Source of the DNA: Arthrobacter_N sp051262515
Lineage (GTDB): Bacteria; Actinomycetota; Actinomycetes; Actinomycetales; Micrococcaceae
Assembly (NCBI RefSeq): GCF_051262515.1
Contig: NZ_JBIMER010000001.1
Span: 248,001 to 312,000 of the forward strand
Reading direction: 5' to 3'
DNA: 64,000 nt
A program made the translations under genes and the position numbers. Under the pieces are notes generated by a model, which did not search any database, had not been told where the DNA came from, and saw only the letters and a program-made list of their open reading frames with translations. Below, piece after piece: positions 28,301-38,045 of this stretch (positions are counted from its first letter, which is position 1; each line of letters opens with the position of its first letter).

Positions 28301-28392
28301 TCAGGGAGCAACGCGAACGGTTGGCCCGAACGGCCGAACGCTCCGCGAACGCCCGGCATCCTATCGTGGGGACCATCAACCCACCACGCTGA
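25387..28392 (+). CDS. BTAD / AAA-ATPase / TPR transcriptional regulator
   Basis: A 1001-residue regulator. The N-terminal 250 residues are a winged-helix and BTAD unit (KARALDLLAYLVLHPG, VPRQVLAGTFWPDS, LRRELHNLR). This is followed by an AAA-type NTPase with Walker A GGPGVGKTHLAESL near residue 284 and Walker B LLVLDDLQWCD near 400, then helical TPR-like repeats to the end. There is no C-terminal LuxR helix-turn-helix, so DNA binding must rest on the N-terminal domain. Such proteins respond to ATP and an unknown ligand. The next gene starts 14 nt downstream, which suggests co-expression and possibly control of that oxidase. The GTG at 25387 gives the normal BTAD N-terminus. Confidence 0.85.
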   Translation: MLKLNLLGEQRLTDAGAEVGVGKARALDLLAYLVLHPGILVPRQVLAGTFWPDSADAQALTNLRRELHNLRCLLGGSGRLETANGAIGWVPDAGVRIDVELFTGEGAAARNAAGRGDVRGFLRHADAALSSYRGELMPGNYADWVGPLRESLQGEYSGLCSEATAAWLRLGQAERALGPARRGVQVAPLSESGYRDLIGVQLALGEPAAAMHTFHGCCQMLEGELGVGPGEETRALVSGLSGEHGRTSRRERLQDPIGRAREMATLRAAWDAAASGHGAVMLLTGGPGVGKTHLAESLAAGAAARGALVARARCFDGGGMIPLAPFAAWLHTSGFAAVLRDLPPRIQRDVSRLLPGVGGGTAALPSAAADGERAMVDAWQRFGYFESLARGIGAAGRPTLLVLDDLQWCDSETAALIHFLLAGEYAPGLMLVATMRTGGSRPGGAVAGMLASLRTSGCLHEIPLEPFGEADTAALAGALRGGPLNDGQARMLRAATGGYPLFIVQTARILPEEDDGSPHKLGAVLGNRISGLDPEARAVAGLVAANGREIGLGLLNAATDLPAGELVAAVDELWRLGILVPVGHGYYFAHQLLADAAYRPLTPAQRWLLHTRLAASLEALHAEDLDAVAALLAEQHALASNPARALHFRMRAGAAAAGVFANATALESYRQALDIVAGLDPGAGRDAAELDARRAMSPPLTALHGYSCAELLENLERSVVLAERLGRPRVVVASLIGLFCGRHVQGRIKQSYAIGLRALEITADDADLAAQAHFAVAGAALALGRPGEAIEHFAACYTTVTPGYSTILGTRIEIHARAWASHAHWLAGDRDGARLLASEALNRSAAAEHPYTRAVALAYVALLRQLSADAEGLGEVVDELLGLCRRYDIAYYGQWAEIFAGWSTGGAPGARRIRTAMLALEHQDAVVRMTYWHSLLADVLVRDHQPVAALAEVDAALEAVRSRQENWWAGHLREQRERLARTAERSANARHPIVGTINPPR

Positions 28393-28406
28393 CCAGGGAG
28401 CACGCC

Positions 28407-29828
28407 ATGAGCCTCTCAACACCGACGGCCGTCACCGCGCATGCGGACTTCGACGAACTCGCCGCGCAGTTGCGCGGAAGCCTGACCCGACCATCGGACG
28501 CGGGCTACGACGCGGCGCGCGCCGTGTACAACGCGATGATCGACAAGCGCCCCGCGGCCATCGCCAGGGTCGCCGATGCGGCCGACGTCGTCGCTTGCGT
28601 CAATTTTGGGCGCACGCATGAGCTGACCGTCGCCGTCCGTGGAGGCGGGCACAACGCCGGTGGACTGGGAATCGCCGACGACGCGCTGGTCATCGACTTG
28701 GGCGGTCTCCGCGGCACCACCCTCGACCTGGCGGCCCACACCGTGCGCGTCGACGGCGGCGCCACCTGGGGCGACGTGGACCACGCCACGGTGCCCTTCG
28801 GGGTGGCGACGCCCAGCGGATTCATCGCCTCCACCGGCGTCGGCGGGTTGACGCTCGGAGGCGGTATCGGCTACCTGGCGCGCCGTTTCGGGCTCACCGT
28901 GGACAACCTGCTCTCCGCGGACGTGGTGCTCGCCGACGGTTCGCTGGTCAGGGCAGACGCGGACCGGCATCCCGATCTGTTCTGGGCCCTGCGCGGCGGG
29001 GGAGGGAACTTCGGCGTCGCCACGTCCTTCGTTTTCCGCACCCATGACATCGGTGAGCACGGGTTGATCATTGGGGGACCCGTGCTCTACGACCTGGCCG
29101 ACACCAGCGAAGTCATGGCCTGGTACAGGGAACTGCTCCCCACGTTGCCGGCAGAACTGTCCGGCTGGATCGGCATCATGGCGATTCCGCCGGCCGCGCC
29201 GTTCCCCGAGGAACTGTGGGGCAGGAAATCCTGTGGCATCGTCTGGTGCTACACCGGCGCCCACGACCGCGCGGGCGAGGTGCTGGGACAGGTGCGGGAG
29301 TTCGGCAATCCCCTGCTGGTCGGCCTGCAGGAAATGCCCTTCAATGTGCTGCAACAGGCCTTCGACGGGCTGTATCCCGCTGGGATGCAATGGTATTGGC
29401 GTGCCGACTTCGTCGCCGAGATCTCCGACGCGGCCATCGGGATCCATGCCAGACACGGGGCTGCGCTGCCCACCGGACACTCCACCATGCACCTGTACCC
29501 GATCGACGGGGCAGCGGCCCGGGTGGGGACCGGCGACACCGCCTTCGCCTACCGGCAAGGGGGCTGGGCCGGAGTCATTGTGGGGGTCGATCCCGATCCG
29601 GCGAAGGCGGAGCTCATCAGCGACTGGGCGCGCTCCTATTCCGAGGAGCTCCACCCCACCACCGCGGGGGGAGCCTACGTCAACTTCCTCATGGACGAGG
29701 GACAGGACAGGGTCCGAGCGGCATACCGGGGCAACTACGAGAGGCTGGCCCGCATCAAGGCCATCTACGACCCCGCCAACCTGTTCCACGTCAACCAGAA
29801 CATCCCCCCGGCCGAAGGCGCCCGATAG
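28407..29828 (+). CDS. FAD-binding oxidoreductase with BBE domain
   Basis: A 473-residue VAO/PCMH-type flavoprotein. The FAD domain has VAVRGGGHNAGG near residue 78, whose His carries FAD covalently in this family, and GVGGLTLGGGIGYLARRFG. The second cysteine link used by bicovalent oxidases is absent. The C-terminus has the berberine-bridge (BBE) signature YVNFLMDEG and YDPANLFHVNQNIPP. Relatives include 6-hydroxy-D-nicotine oxidase and sugar oxidases; the substrate is not predictable. There is no signal peptide, so it is cytoplasmic. It has a weak AGGGAG ribosome site and follows the BTAD regulator by 14 nt. Confidence 0.87.
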   Translation: MSLSTPTAVTAHADFDELAAQLRGSLTRPSDAGYDAARAVYNAMIDKRPAAIARVADAADVVACVNFGRTHELTVAVRGGGHNAGGLGIADDALVIDLGGLRGTTLDLAAHTVRVDGGATWGDVDHATVPFGVATPSGFIASTGVGGLTLGGGIGYLARRFGLTVDNLLSADVVLADGSLVRADADRHPDLFWALRGGGGNFGVATSFVFRTHDIGEHGLIIGGPVLYDLADTSEVMAWYRELLPTLPAELSGWIGIMAIPPAAPFPEELWGRKSCGIVWCYTGAHDRAGEVLGQVREFGNPLLVGLQEMPFNVLQQAFDGLYPAGMQWYWRADFVAEISDAAIGIHARHGAALPTGHSTMHLYPIDGAAARVGTGDTAFAYRQGGWAGVIVGVDPDPAKAELISDWARSYSEELHPTTAGGAYVNFLMDEGQDRVRAAYRGNYERLARIKAIYDPANLFHVNQNIPPAEGAR

Positions 29829-29837
29829 GGTGGGGGA

Positions 29838-30470
29838 ATGCTCAATGTTGGACTCACCGGCGGGATTGCCGCCGGAAAATCGGCCGTCGCGTCGCGGCTT
29901 GTCGAACTCGGAGCCGTCCTCATCGACGCCGACGCGATCGCCCGCGAGGTGGTCGCGCCGGGGACGGAGGGACTGGCCGCCGTGGTCGAGGCGTTCGGTG
30001 ACGGCGTGCTCGGGACCGACGGCGCGCTGGATCGGCCCGCGCTCGGTGCGCTGGTCTTCGCCGACGAACCGGCTCGGCTGAAGCTCAACGGGATCGTGCA
30101 CCCGCTGGTCCGTGCGGAGGCGGCCCGCCGGCGTGCGGCGGCCGCACCCGGCGCCGTCGTGGTCCAGGACATCCCCCTGCTGGTGGAGACCGGGCAGGCC
30201 GGAAACTTCGATCTGGTCGTGACAGTCCAGGCGCCGGAGCCCGAACGGATCCGCCGCATGGTTCAGGACCGCGGCATGGCCCGGAGCGAGGCCGAATCCC
30301 GCGTATCCGCCCAGGCCACGGACGCCGAACGCGCGGCCGCGTCCGACGTCGTGCTGGAGAACTCGGGAACCCTCGGCGACCTGCTGGCCTCCGTGGACCG
30401 CCTCTGGAATGAACGGATACTGCCGGCGGCGGCCGTGCGCGCCCCGGGGAAGCCCGGGGCCGGACCGTGA
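29838..30470 (+). CDS. coaE: dephospho-CoA kinase
   Basis: The last step of coenzyme A synthesis. The 210-residue P-loop kinase shows NVGLTGGIAAGKSAVASRL (Walker A), LIDADAIAREVV (catalytic Asp), VVQDIPLLVETG and the LID-region arginines near VQDRGMARSEAESRV. The C-terminal tail is short; the GrpB-type fusion seen in some actinobacteria is absent. TAGGGT ends 6 nt before the ATG, but the intervening GGGGGA could also act as a ribosome binding site. It overlaps the following small frame by 4 nt. Confidence 0.94.
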   Translation: MLNVGLTGGIAAGKSAVASRLVELGAVLIDADAIAREVVAPGTEGLAAVVEAFGDGVLGTDGALDRPALGALVFADEPARLKLNGIVHPLVRAEAARRRAAAAPGAVVVQDIPLLVETGQAGNFDLVVTVQAPEPERIRRMVQDRGMARSEAESRVSAQATDAERAAASDVVLENSGTLGDLLASVDRLWNERILPAAAVRAPGKPGAGP

Positions 30471-30759
30471 CGCCGCGCGCGTCCGATCCGACGCCGGGTT
30501 TCGAATTCGGGGACGGCATGCGCTGGGTGCGGCGGACCTTCTCGGCCATGGCGGCTTGCCTGCTGGTCGCCCTCGTGCTGTGGCTGGCGGTCGGGGGGGG
30601 CGCGCTGAGTTCACCACGTCCTCCGCTCCGTGGACGTGGCGCGTGCTGGTCCCCGGTTGGCTGGCCGGACTCGGAATGGTGCTGGCCGTCGGCGGGGGAG
30701 TGTTGTTCGCGCGCGAGTTGGCGGGTTCCATTCTCGGCCGATTAAGCCATCGGCGGTAG
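30467..30759 (+). pseudogene. small two-helix membrane protein, frameshifted at a G8 run
   Basis: The first part (from GTG 30467) reads MRWVRRTFSAMAACLLVALVL, one membrane helix. After a run of eight G at 30593-30600 this frame becomes Arg/Cys/Trp-rich nonsense. One frame over, a second convincing half appears: TWRVLVPGWLAGLGMVLAVG and ARELAGSILGRLSHRR, ending at 30759. With nine (or six) G the two halves join into one 96-97-residue protein with two membrane helices. It may be a real pseudogene, a slippage site or a sequencing error in the homopolymer. It sits between coaE and uvrB; function unknown. Confidence 0.65.
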
Positions 30760-30785
30760 TGGCGCAATGCGTCCGGGGCCGGGCG

Positions 30786-30791
30786 TAGCCT
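30786..30791 (+). promoter_or_regulatory. -10 box of uvrB, leaderless arrangement
   Basis: TAGCCT ends 6 nt before the uvrB ATG at 30798. No clear LexA box was seen upstream, in contrast to uvrA. Confidence 0.5.
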
Positions 30792-30797
30792 TGTCCC

Positions 30798-32900
<2,103 letters not shown>

Positions 32901-32914
32901 GTCCTGCCCTGCGA

Positions 32915-32920
32915 TAGACT
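32915..32920 (+). promoter_or_regulatory. -10 box for the terC leader RNA
   Basis: TAGACT lies just before the riboswitch-like sequence and would start transcription near 32927, at the 5' side of the aptamer. Confidence 0.5.
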
Positions 32921-32927
32921 GTTCCGA

Positions 32928-33033
32928 GCGTAGGGGAGTATCCCGAACACTGTGGACGTCAGCACGCGGGGCAATGGGGCACCGCCGGGCGCAGTGGCCG
33001 GACCCGGACACCGGGCGGCGGAGAGACTTGCGG
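32928..33033 (+). ncRNA. yybP-ykoY manganese riboswitch (candidate)
   Basis: The leader of the TerC-family gene contains the family hallmark GGGGAGTA at 32933-32940 on the 5' side and GGCGGAGAGACTTGCGG at 33017-33033 on the 3' side. The flanks can pair as P1 (CGTAG with TTGCG, allowing G-U pairs). A GC-rich internal hairpin (CCGGACCCGG, CACCGGGCGGCGG) lies between. In the yybP-ykoY class Mn2+ binding between the two loops turns on Mn exporters, often of the TerC family. The remaining 50 nt before the GTG would be the expression platform. Confidence 0.7.
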
Positions 33034-33085
33034 CAATCACTTGTATCCGCAATCGGTGCTTCGCGCCGCCCCCGAAAGGTCACCT

Positions 33086-34120
33086 GTGTCAGACCAGCTT
33101 TCCACCCAGTTCCAGACCATCACGTTCGTGGTGCTCGGACTGGTCCTCCTCTTCGATCTCCTCTACGTGGTAAAGCGACCGCACGAGCCCTCCATGAAGG
33201 AAGCCGGCCTGTGGGTCGGCTTCTACGTCACCCTCGCCCTGGTGTTCGCCGGCCTGATGTTCTGGCAGGCCGGGCCGGACTACGGCCAGGAGTTCATCGC
33301 CGGGTGGGTCACCGAGTACAGCCTCAGCGTGGACAACCTCTTCGTCTTCATCATCATCATGGCCAGGTTCTCCGTGCCGCGCAGGTACCAGCAGGAGGTG
33401 CTGATGTTCGGCATCATCATCGCGCTGATCCTCCGCGGCATCTTCATCATGGTGGGCGCCACCGTGATCGAGCACTTCACCTGGGTGTTCTACATCTTCG
33501 GCGCCTTCCTGCTCTGGACCGCCTGGAAGCAGGCCACGGACTCCGGCGAGGACGAGGAAGAGGGCTCCGAAAACGGCCTGATCGCGCGGCTCACGTCACG
33601 GCTTCCGATGAGCAAGGACTACGACGGCAACAAGCTGCGCACCACCGTTGACGGTCGCCGCGTCTTCACCCCGATGGTCGTCGTGTTCATCACCATCGGC
33701 ATGACGGACCTGCTGTTCGCCGTCGACTCGATCCCCGCCATCTTCGGCCTGACGCAGAGCGCCTTCATCGTGTTCACGGCCAACATCTTCGCGCTGATGG
33801 GCCTGCGCCAGCTCTACTTCCTGTTGGGCGGACTCATGGACCGGCTCATCTACCTCAAGCACGGACTGTCGGTCATCCTGGCTTTCATCGGCGTCAAGCT
33901 GGTCTTCCACGCGATGCACGAGAACGAGTTGCCGTTCATCAACGGTGGCCAGCACATCGAATGGGTACCCGAGATCTCGACGCCCCTTTCGCTGGCCGTC
34001 ATCCTCGGAACGATCGTCGTCGCGACGGTTGCCAGCCTGCTGAGCCCGGCCGGCAAGAGGGCCGCCATGGACGCGCGCCTGGCCAAGGACGTCGAGCTCG
34101 CCCGCTCGGACGCCGAGTAG
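33086..34120 (+). CDS. TerC-family membrane protein, probable manganese exporter
   Basis: A 344-residue integral membrane protein with about nine helices. The two TerC signature acidic stretches are EYSLSVDNLFVFIIIM in the first half and LLFAVDSIPAIFGLTQ in the second. A soluble acidic loop (GEDEEEGSENG) separates the halves. E. coli Alx and Bacillus YceF/YkoY are Mn2+ exporters of this family; the riboswitch-like leader supports that role here. The GTG at 33086 follows GAAAGG by 6 nt and gives the normal N-terminus; earlier in-frame codons lie in the leader. Confidence 0.88.
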   Translation: MSDQLSTQFQTITFVVLGLVLLFDLLYVVKRPHEPSMKEAGLWVGFYVTLALVFAGLMFWQAGPDYGQEFIAGWVTEYSLSVDNLFVFIIIMARFSVPRRYQQEVLMFGIIIALILRGIFIMVGATVIEHFTWVFYIFGAFLLWTAWKQATDSGEDEEEGSENGLIARLTSRLPMSKDYDGNKLRTTVDGRRVFTPMVVVFITIGMTDLLFAVDSIPAIFGLTQSAFIVFTANIFALMGLRQLYFLLGGLMDRLIYLKHGLSVILAFIGVKLVFHAMHENELPFINGGQHIEWVPEISTPLSLAVILGTIVVATVASLLSPAGKRAAMDARLAKDVELARSDAE

Positions 34121-34181
34121 TCACTCACGCACCCTTCTGAACAACCTCGTCCCCGTAGCGGGTGGTTGCTACGCTGGGGCG

Positions 34182-35537
34182 GTGAGCGAGCCAACCGACG
34201 CGGCGTTGGGCCGCCTTCCCCAAAGGAAGGCGCTCCAGCGCCGCGTTGTTTTGTCGTTGTCCGTGGCCCAGCTCTTCAGCGGCGTCGGGAACGGGGCGGG
34301 GCTGGCGCTCGGCTCCCTGCTTGCCGTGGAACTCACCGGAAGCGACGCGTTCGCGGGAGCGTCCACCACCGCCATCTCCGTGGCCGCGGCGGTCGCCGCG
34401 ATGCCGCTGGCCGGGCTGGCCATCCGCCGCGGACGCAGGGTCGCGTTGTCCGCCGGCCTCGCACTGGCCGCGCTGGGCGCGCTCGGCATGGTGCTGGCGC
34501 CGGTCGTGCGCAGCTTTCCGCTGTTGCTGGTGGCGTCGGGGCTGTTGGGCGTCGGGATGGCGGCCAACCTGCAGGCCCGTTTCGCGGCCACCGACCTGGC
34601 CGACGACGCAACGCGCGGCCGCGACTTGGGACTCGTCGTCTGGGCCATCACCATCGGTGCCGTCGGCGGTCCCAACCTGATCCGTCCCGGCGCGGAGTTG
34701 GGCGCGGCGTTGGGGCTTCCGGAGCTGAGCGGGCCCTTCCTGTTTTCGTTCGCCGGACTGCTCGTGGCACTGCTCGTGCTGAACATCGGGCTGCGGCCGG
34801 ACCCGCTCCAGATGGCCCGGGCCGCCACCGGGGACGCACCCGCCGACGTGAATCCGGCGGCGGCGGTCCGGGGCGCCCCGGGCAGGCCTTCCCTGCGCGA
34901 GGGGATGGCCGCGTTGCGCGACTATCCCGCGGCCAGAATGGGCATCGCGGCGATCGTCGGTGCGCATCTGATCATGGTGGCGGTCATGTCCATGACGCCG
35001 GTGCACTTGAAGAACCTGGCCGCGTCCGAAGTCGCCCACGCCGGCCATGCCGTGGGCGGGCAGGTGCCGGCCGACGCGCTGGTGATCATCGGTTTCACCA
35101 TTTCGCTGCACATCGCCGGCATGTACGCGCTGTCGCCGCTGGTGGGACTCCTGGCCGACCGGTGGGGTCGGCCGCGCACGATGCTGCTCGCCCAGGCCGT
35201 GTTTGCGGCGTCACTGCTCACCAGCGCGCTGGGCAGTCAGTCCAGACCCGCCGTCGTCGTCGGACTGGTGCTCTTGGGCCTTGGATGGTCGCTCGCGACC
35301 GTGTCGGGATCCGCCTTCGTCTCCGAGAGTGTCCCCGGCCAGGTCCGCGTCCTGGTGCAGGGGGCGGCCGACGCCCTCATGGGCGCGGCGGGTGCCCTCG
35401 GCGCCGCGCTCTCCGGCGTCGTGCTGGCGCTGGCGGGCTTCGGGGGGCTGAACTACGCCGCCATGGCCGTGGCGGCGTTCGTCGGGGCCTGGTGCCTGCG
35501 CGTGGTGTTCGCTACTTCTTTTTCGCCGCGGCCTTAG
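34182..35537 (+). CDS. major facilitator superfamily transporter
   Basis: A 451-residue carrier with 12 predicted helices, starting QRRVVLSLSVAQLFSGVGNG and showing the MFS loop motif LLADRWGRPRTML between helices 8 and 9 of the second half. A long central loop (GDAPADVNPAAAVRGAPG) divides the halves. Substrate unknown; the overall look is of a drug-efflux or YfcJ-like carrier. TACGCT ends 6 nt before the GTG, so the mRNA is probably leaderless. The 3' end overlaps the convergent HhH-GPD gene by 26 nt. Confidence 0.85.
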   Translation: MSEPTDAALGRLPQRKALQRRVVLSLSVAQLFSGVGNGAGLALGSLLAVELTGSDAFAGASTTAISVAAAVAAMPLAGLAIRRGRRVALSAGLALAALGALGMVLAPVVRSFPLLLVASGLLGVGMAANLQARFAATDLADDATRGRDLGLVVWAITIGAVGGPNLIRPGAELGAALGLPELSGPFLFSFAGLLVALLVLNIGLRPDPLQMARAATGDAPADVNPAAAVRGAPGRPSLREGMAALRDYPAARMGIAAIVGAHLIMVAVMSMTPVHLKNLAASEVAHAGHAVGGQVPADALVIIGFTISLHIAGMYALSPLVGLLADRWGRPRTMLLAQAVFAASLLTSALGSQSRPAVVVGLVLLGLGWSLATVSGSAFVSESVPGQVRVLVQGAADALMGAAGALGAALSGVVLALAGFGGLNYAAMAVAAFVGAWCLRVVFATSFSPRP

Positions 35538-36081
35538 CGGCCTTCTTCGTCGCGCGGACCTGGGCGAGCGATTCCGCGTCGACGATGTCCGCCACGGACT
35601 TCCGGGCGCCCTCCTCGCCGTAGGGCCCGGACGCCTCGCGCCACCCCGCGGCGTCGAGGCCCCGCTGCTTGCCCAGGAGCGCGAGGAAGATCCGCGCCTT
35701 TTGGTCTCCGAAGCCCGGCAGCGCCTTGAGCCGCTTGAGGACCTCGGCGCCGTCCGGCCCGCCGCGCGTCCAGAGGGCAGCGGCGTCGCCGCCCCATTCG
35801 GCCTCGACGACGGCGCAGACCGCCTGTACTCGTTGGGCCATGGACCCCGGGAAGCGGTGTACGGCGGGGGACTGCCGGAAGACCTCGAGGAGGTCGTCGG
35901 GTGGGTAGGCGGCGATTTGGGCCGCGTCGAGTGCGCCGATCCGGTCGCGGATCTTTGCCGGGCCGGCGAAGGCCGATTCCATGGTGACCTGCTGGTCCAG
36001 GAGCATCCCGAGCAACAGCGCCAGGGGGCTCTCGTCGAGCAGTGCGTCCGCGGCCTCGTCGCCCGTGATGTGCAGAGTCAT
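35512..36081 (-). CDS. HhH-GPD superfamily base-excision repair protein
   Basis: A 189-residue protein of the small actinobacterial HhH-GPD family. It has PLALLLGMLLDQQVTMESAFAGP at the N-terminus and the helix-hairpin-helix region LKRLKALPGFGDQKARIFLALLGK, followed by a lysine-rich tail (ATKKAAKAAAKKK) suited to DNA contact. No FeS cysteines are present. The catalytic aspartate typical of glycosylases is not obvious, so the activity is uncertain. It is the last gene of a three-gene minus-strand operon joined by ATGA overlaps (GNAT, peptidase, this gene). Confidence 0.83.
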   Translation of the reverse strand: MTLHITGDEAADALLDESPLALLLGMLLDQQVTMESAFAGPAKIRDRIGALDAAQIAAYPPDDLLEVFRQSPAVHRFPGSMAQRVQAVCAVVEAEWGGDAAALWTRGGPDGAEVLKRLKALPGFGDQKARIFLALLGKQRGLDAAGWREASGPYGEEGARKSVADIVDAESLAQVRATKKAAKAAAKKK

Positions 36082-37442
36082 GATTCGTTTCCTTCCGCGG
36101 GGCCCCGTTGGGATGCCTGAGGTGTTTCTGCGTCGGCGGGCTGCGGTTCGGTCATCCCCAGCAGGCGCGCGAAGATGCCGGCGCCGTCGTCCGCGATGCC
36201 GTCGTGGTGGTATTCGCCCGTCTCCCAGACGCGGAGGCCGCGGACAAGGGACGCCGTCTCCATGCTCAGGTCGCGGTCTACGTACACGTCGTCCGAGTAC
36301 ACCGCGGCGGCCACCGGAATGGTGTTCGTGGCCAGCACGTCCAGATCGTACAGTTCCGGCCACTCGTCGATGGACGCCAGCAGCCCGGCAGTCTGTTCCA
36401 ACGGGCGCAGTGCCGGGTCCTCATCGAAGTACCACGGGTAGACCATCTCCCCGGTGAGGAGCGGCTCGGCGGCGTCCGGGTGGAACGCCGGGAACTCCGT
36501 CAGGACGCGTGCCGCCGCCCAGTCGGTGGCGAACCCCTGGGCATAGATCGACTCGTGCATCAGCGCGTAGAGCGGGTTCGTCAGCCGTGCGGCCTGCGCC
36601 TGCAGCACCGCCAGGAAGGCGTCGCCGAGGCGCGCCCCGCCGGGGGTGGGGACGAACGCTTGTTCGAACGCGTGGTGCAGCTGGTCCACGCGGGTGTTCC
36701 CTCCGAGGAACTGGCCGAGCATCTGGACCAGTGCCCGCGTCACGGGCCGGCCGTCGGGCAGGCGCTCAGCGGTGCTCCCCAAGTGCTCGAAGACCCGATT
36801 CAGGACGGCGCGGTCCTCGGGGTACTCCGCGAAGTACTCCGCGTTCCTGGCTTCCATGCGGGCGTAGGTGGCGCGGTAGACGCGGTCGGCGTCGCCGCGG
36901 ACGGGGCCCAGGCCCCCCGTGATCAGGCAGCGTGCCAGCCCGCGCGGAGCGTGCGAGAGGTAGCTCAGGGTGCAGAATCCGCCGTAGCTCTGCCCGAACG
37001 TGGTCCACGGCCCGGCCCCCAGGATCCCGCGGATGGCCTCGGCGTCGCGGACGATCGAGTCGGCGCGGAAGTGGGTCAGGTAGTACGCCTCGGCCGCGGA
37101 GTCGCCCCGCAACGGCAGCGTCTGGCGGTTGGCGGGGGTGCTGAGGCCGGTCCCGCGCTGGTCGAGAAGGAGGATGCGGAAAGCCTTTGCGGCCTCGGCC
37201 ATCCAGCCGGACAGCGAGGAGATGCGCGGGGACTGTCCGCCGGGGCCGCCCTGCAGGTAGAGCAGCCACGGCAGGGACTCCGGATCCGCGTGCTCCAGGG
37301 ACACGACCTCCCGGGCGAAGACCGTGATGGTCTCCCGCCCGGGCGCCGCGTGGTCCAACGGGACGGTGAAATAGTGCTCGGTGGCGCGCATGCCGCGGAA
37401 TTCATGGACGGCGGCGACCCGGTGCGCCTCGTGGAGCGTCAT
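36078..37442 (-). CDS. alpha/beta hydrolase, proline iminopeptidase-like (S33)
   Basis: A 454-residue serine peptidase-type hydrolase. It shows the oxyanion region WLLYLQGGPGGQS, LLLDQRGTGLS, the nucleophile elbow TFGQSYGGFC and a C-terminal ETGEYHHDG whose histidine fits the triad. Length and the cap domain match actinobacterial prolyl aminopeptidases (family S33) that remove N-terminal proline. ATG 37442 overlaps the upstream GNAT stop and its own stop overlaps the HhH-GPD start, so the genes are coupled. A longer frame upstream runs through the GNAT gene and is rejected. Confidence 0.87.
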   Translation of the reverse strand: MTLHEAHRVAAVHEFRGMRATEHYFTVPLDHAAPGRETITVFAREVVSLEHADPESLPWLLYLQGGPGGQSPRISSLSGWMAEAAKAFRILLLDQRGTGLSTPANRQTLPLRGDSAAEAYYLTHFRADSIVRDAEAIRGILGAGPWTTFGQSYGGFCTLSYLSHAPRGLARCLITGGLGPVRGDADRVYRATYARMEARNAEYFAEYPEDRAVLNRVFEHLGSTAERLPDGRPVTRALVQMLGQFLGGNTRVDQLHHAFEQAFVPTPGGARLGDAFLAVLQAQAARLTNPLYALMHESIYAQGFATDWAAARVLTEFPAFHPDAAEPLLTGEMVYPWYFDEDPALRPLEQTAGLLASIDEWPELYDLDVLATNTIPVAAAVYSDDVYVDRDLSMETASLVRGLRVWETGEYHHDGIADDGAGIFARLLGMTEPQPADAETPQASQRGPAEGNES

Positions 37443-37936
37443 GGCCGGGATCCCGCGTCCGCGAGGGCCTGGCCGTCCAGTCGGCGCACCGTCCAGCCGT
37501 CCATCGAGCCCGCTCCGAGGGCGTCGTAGAAGCCGATCGCGGGTTCGTTCCAGTCCAGCACGCTCCATTCGAGGCGGGAATAGCCGCGTTCGACGGCGAT
37601 GCGGGCCAGGTTGCGCAGGAGCCGTTTGCCGTGGCCGGCTCCGCGGACGCCGGGATGGACGTACAGGTCCTCGAGGTGGATGCCGTGGGTGCCCTCCCAC
37701 GTGGAGTAGTTGAGGAACCAGATGGCGGTTCCGACCACGCACAGGTCCGTCCCGCCGGGCAGGGTGTCCTCGACGACATGCGCGAACACGCGTGGCTGGT
37801 CGCCGAACAGGCTGAGGTGGAGTCGGTCCTCGGTGTTCCTGACCGCGTCCGGTTCCCGCTCATAGGCGGCCAGATCACGGATGAGGCCGAGGATCGCGGG
37901 GACGTCGTCGGGTCGCGCGTCGCGGATGTCGCTCAT
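37439..37936 (-). CDS. GNAT acetyltransferase, diamine/SAT-like
   Basis: A 165-residue single-domain N-acetyltransferase. Signs are the N-terminal IRDARPDDVPAILGLIRDLAAYE, the central LEDLYVHPGVRGAGHGKRLLRNLA acetyl-CoA loop and the C-terminal RLEWSVLDWNEPAIGFYDALGA. The WSVLDWN-PAI-FY pattern is characteristic of spermidine/spermine or thialysine acetyltransferases, though the substrate is not proven. TACGCT ends 7 nt before the ATG on the minus strand, so this is the leaderless head of the operon. Confidence 0.88.
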   Translation of the reverse strand: MSDIRDARPDDVPAILGLIRDLAAYEREPDAVRNTEDRLHLSLFGDQPRVFAHVVEDTLPGGTDLCVVGTAIWFLNYSTWEGTHGIHLEDLYVHPGVRGAGHGKRLLRNLARIAVERGYSRLEWSVLDWNEPAIGFYDALGAGSMDGWTVRRLDGQALADAGSRP

Positions 37937-38045
37937 GTGACCCAGCGTACCGGTGTCGCTGCGTGTGCCGGGCCGGATGCGAACCTAGCGTTGAGGGGGC
38001 TCCGCGCCGGGCGGCGCCTCTCCGAGGCACAGGGGGCGCTTGACC

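Noticed and set aside
30690..30797. LexA box before uvrB
   Set aside because: No TCGAAC-N4-GTTCGA-like sequence is visible.
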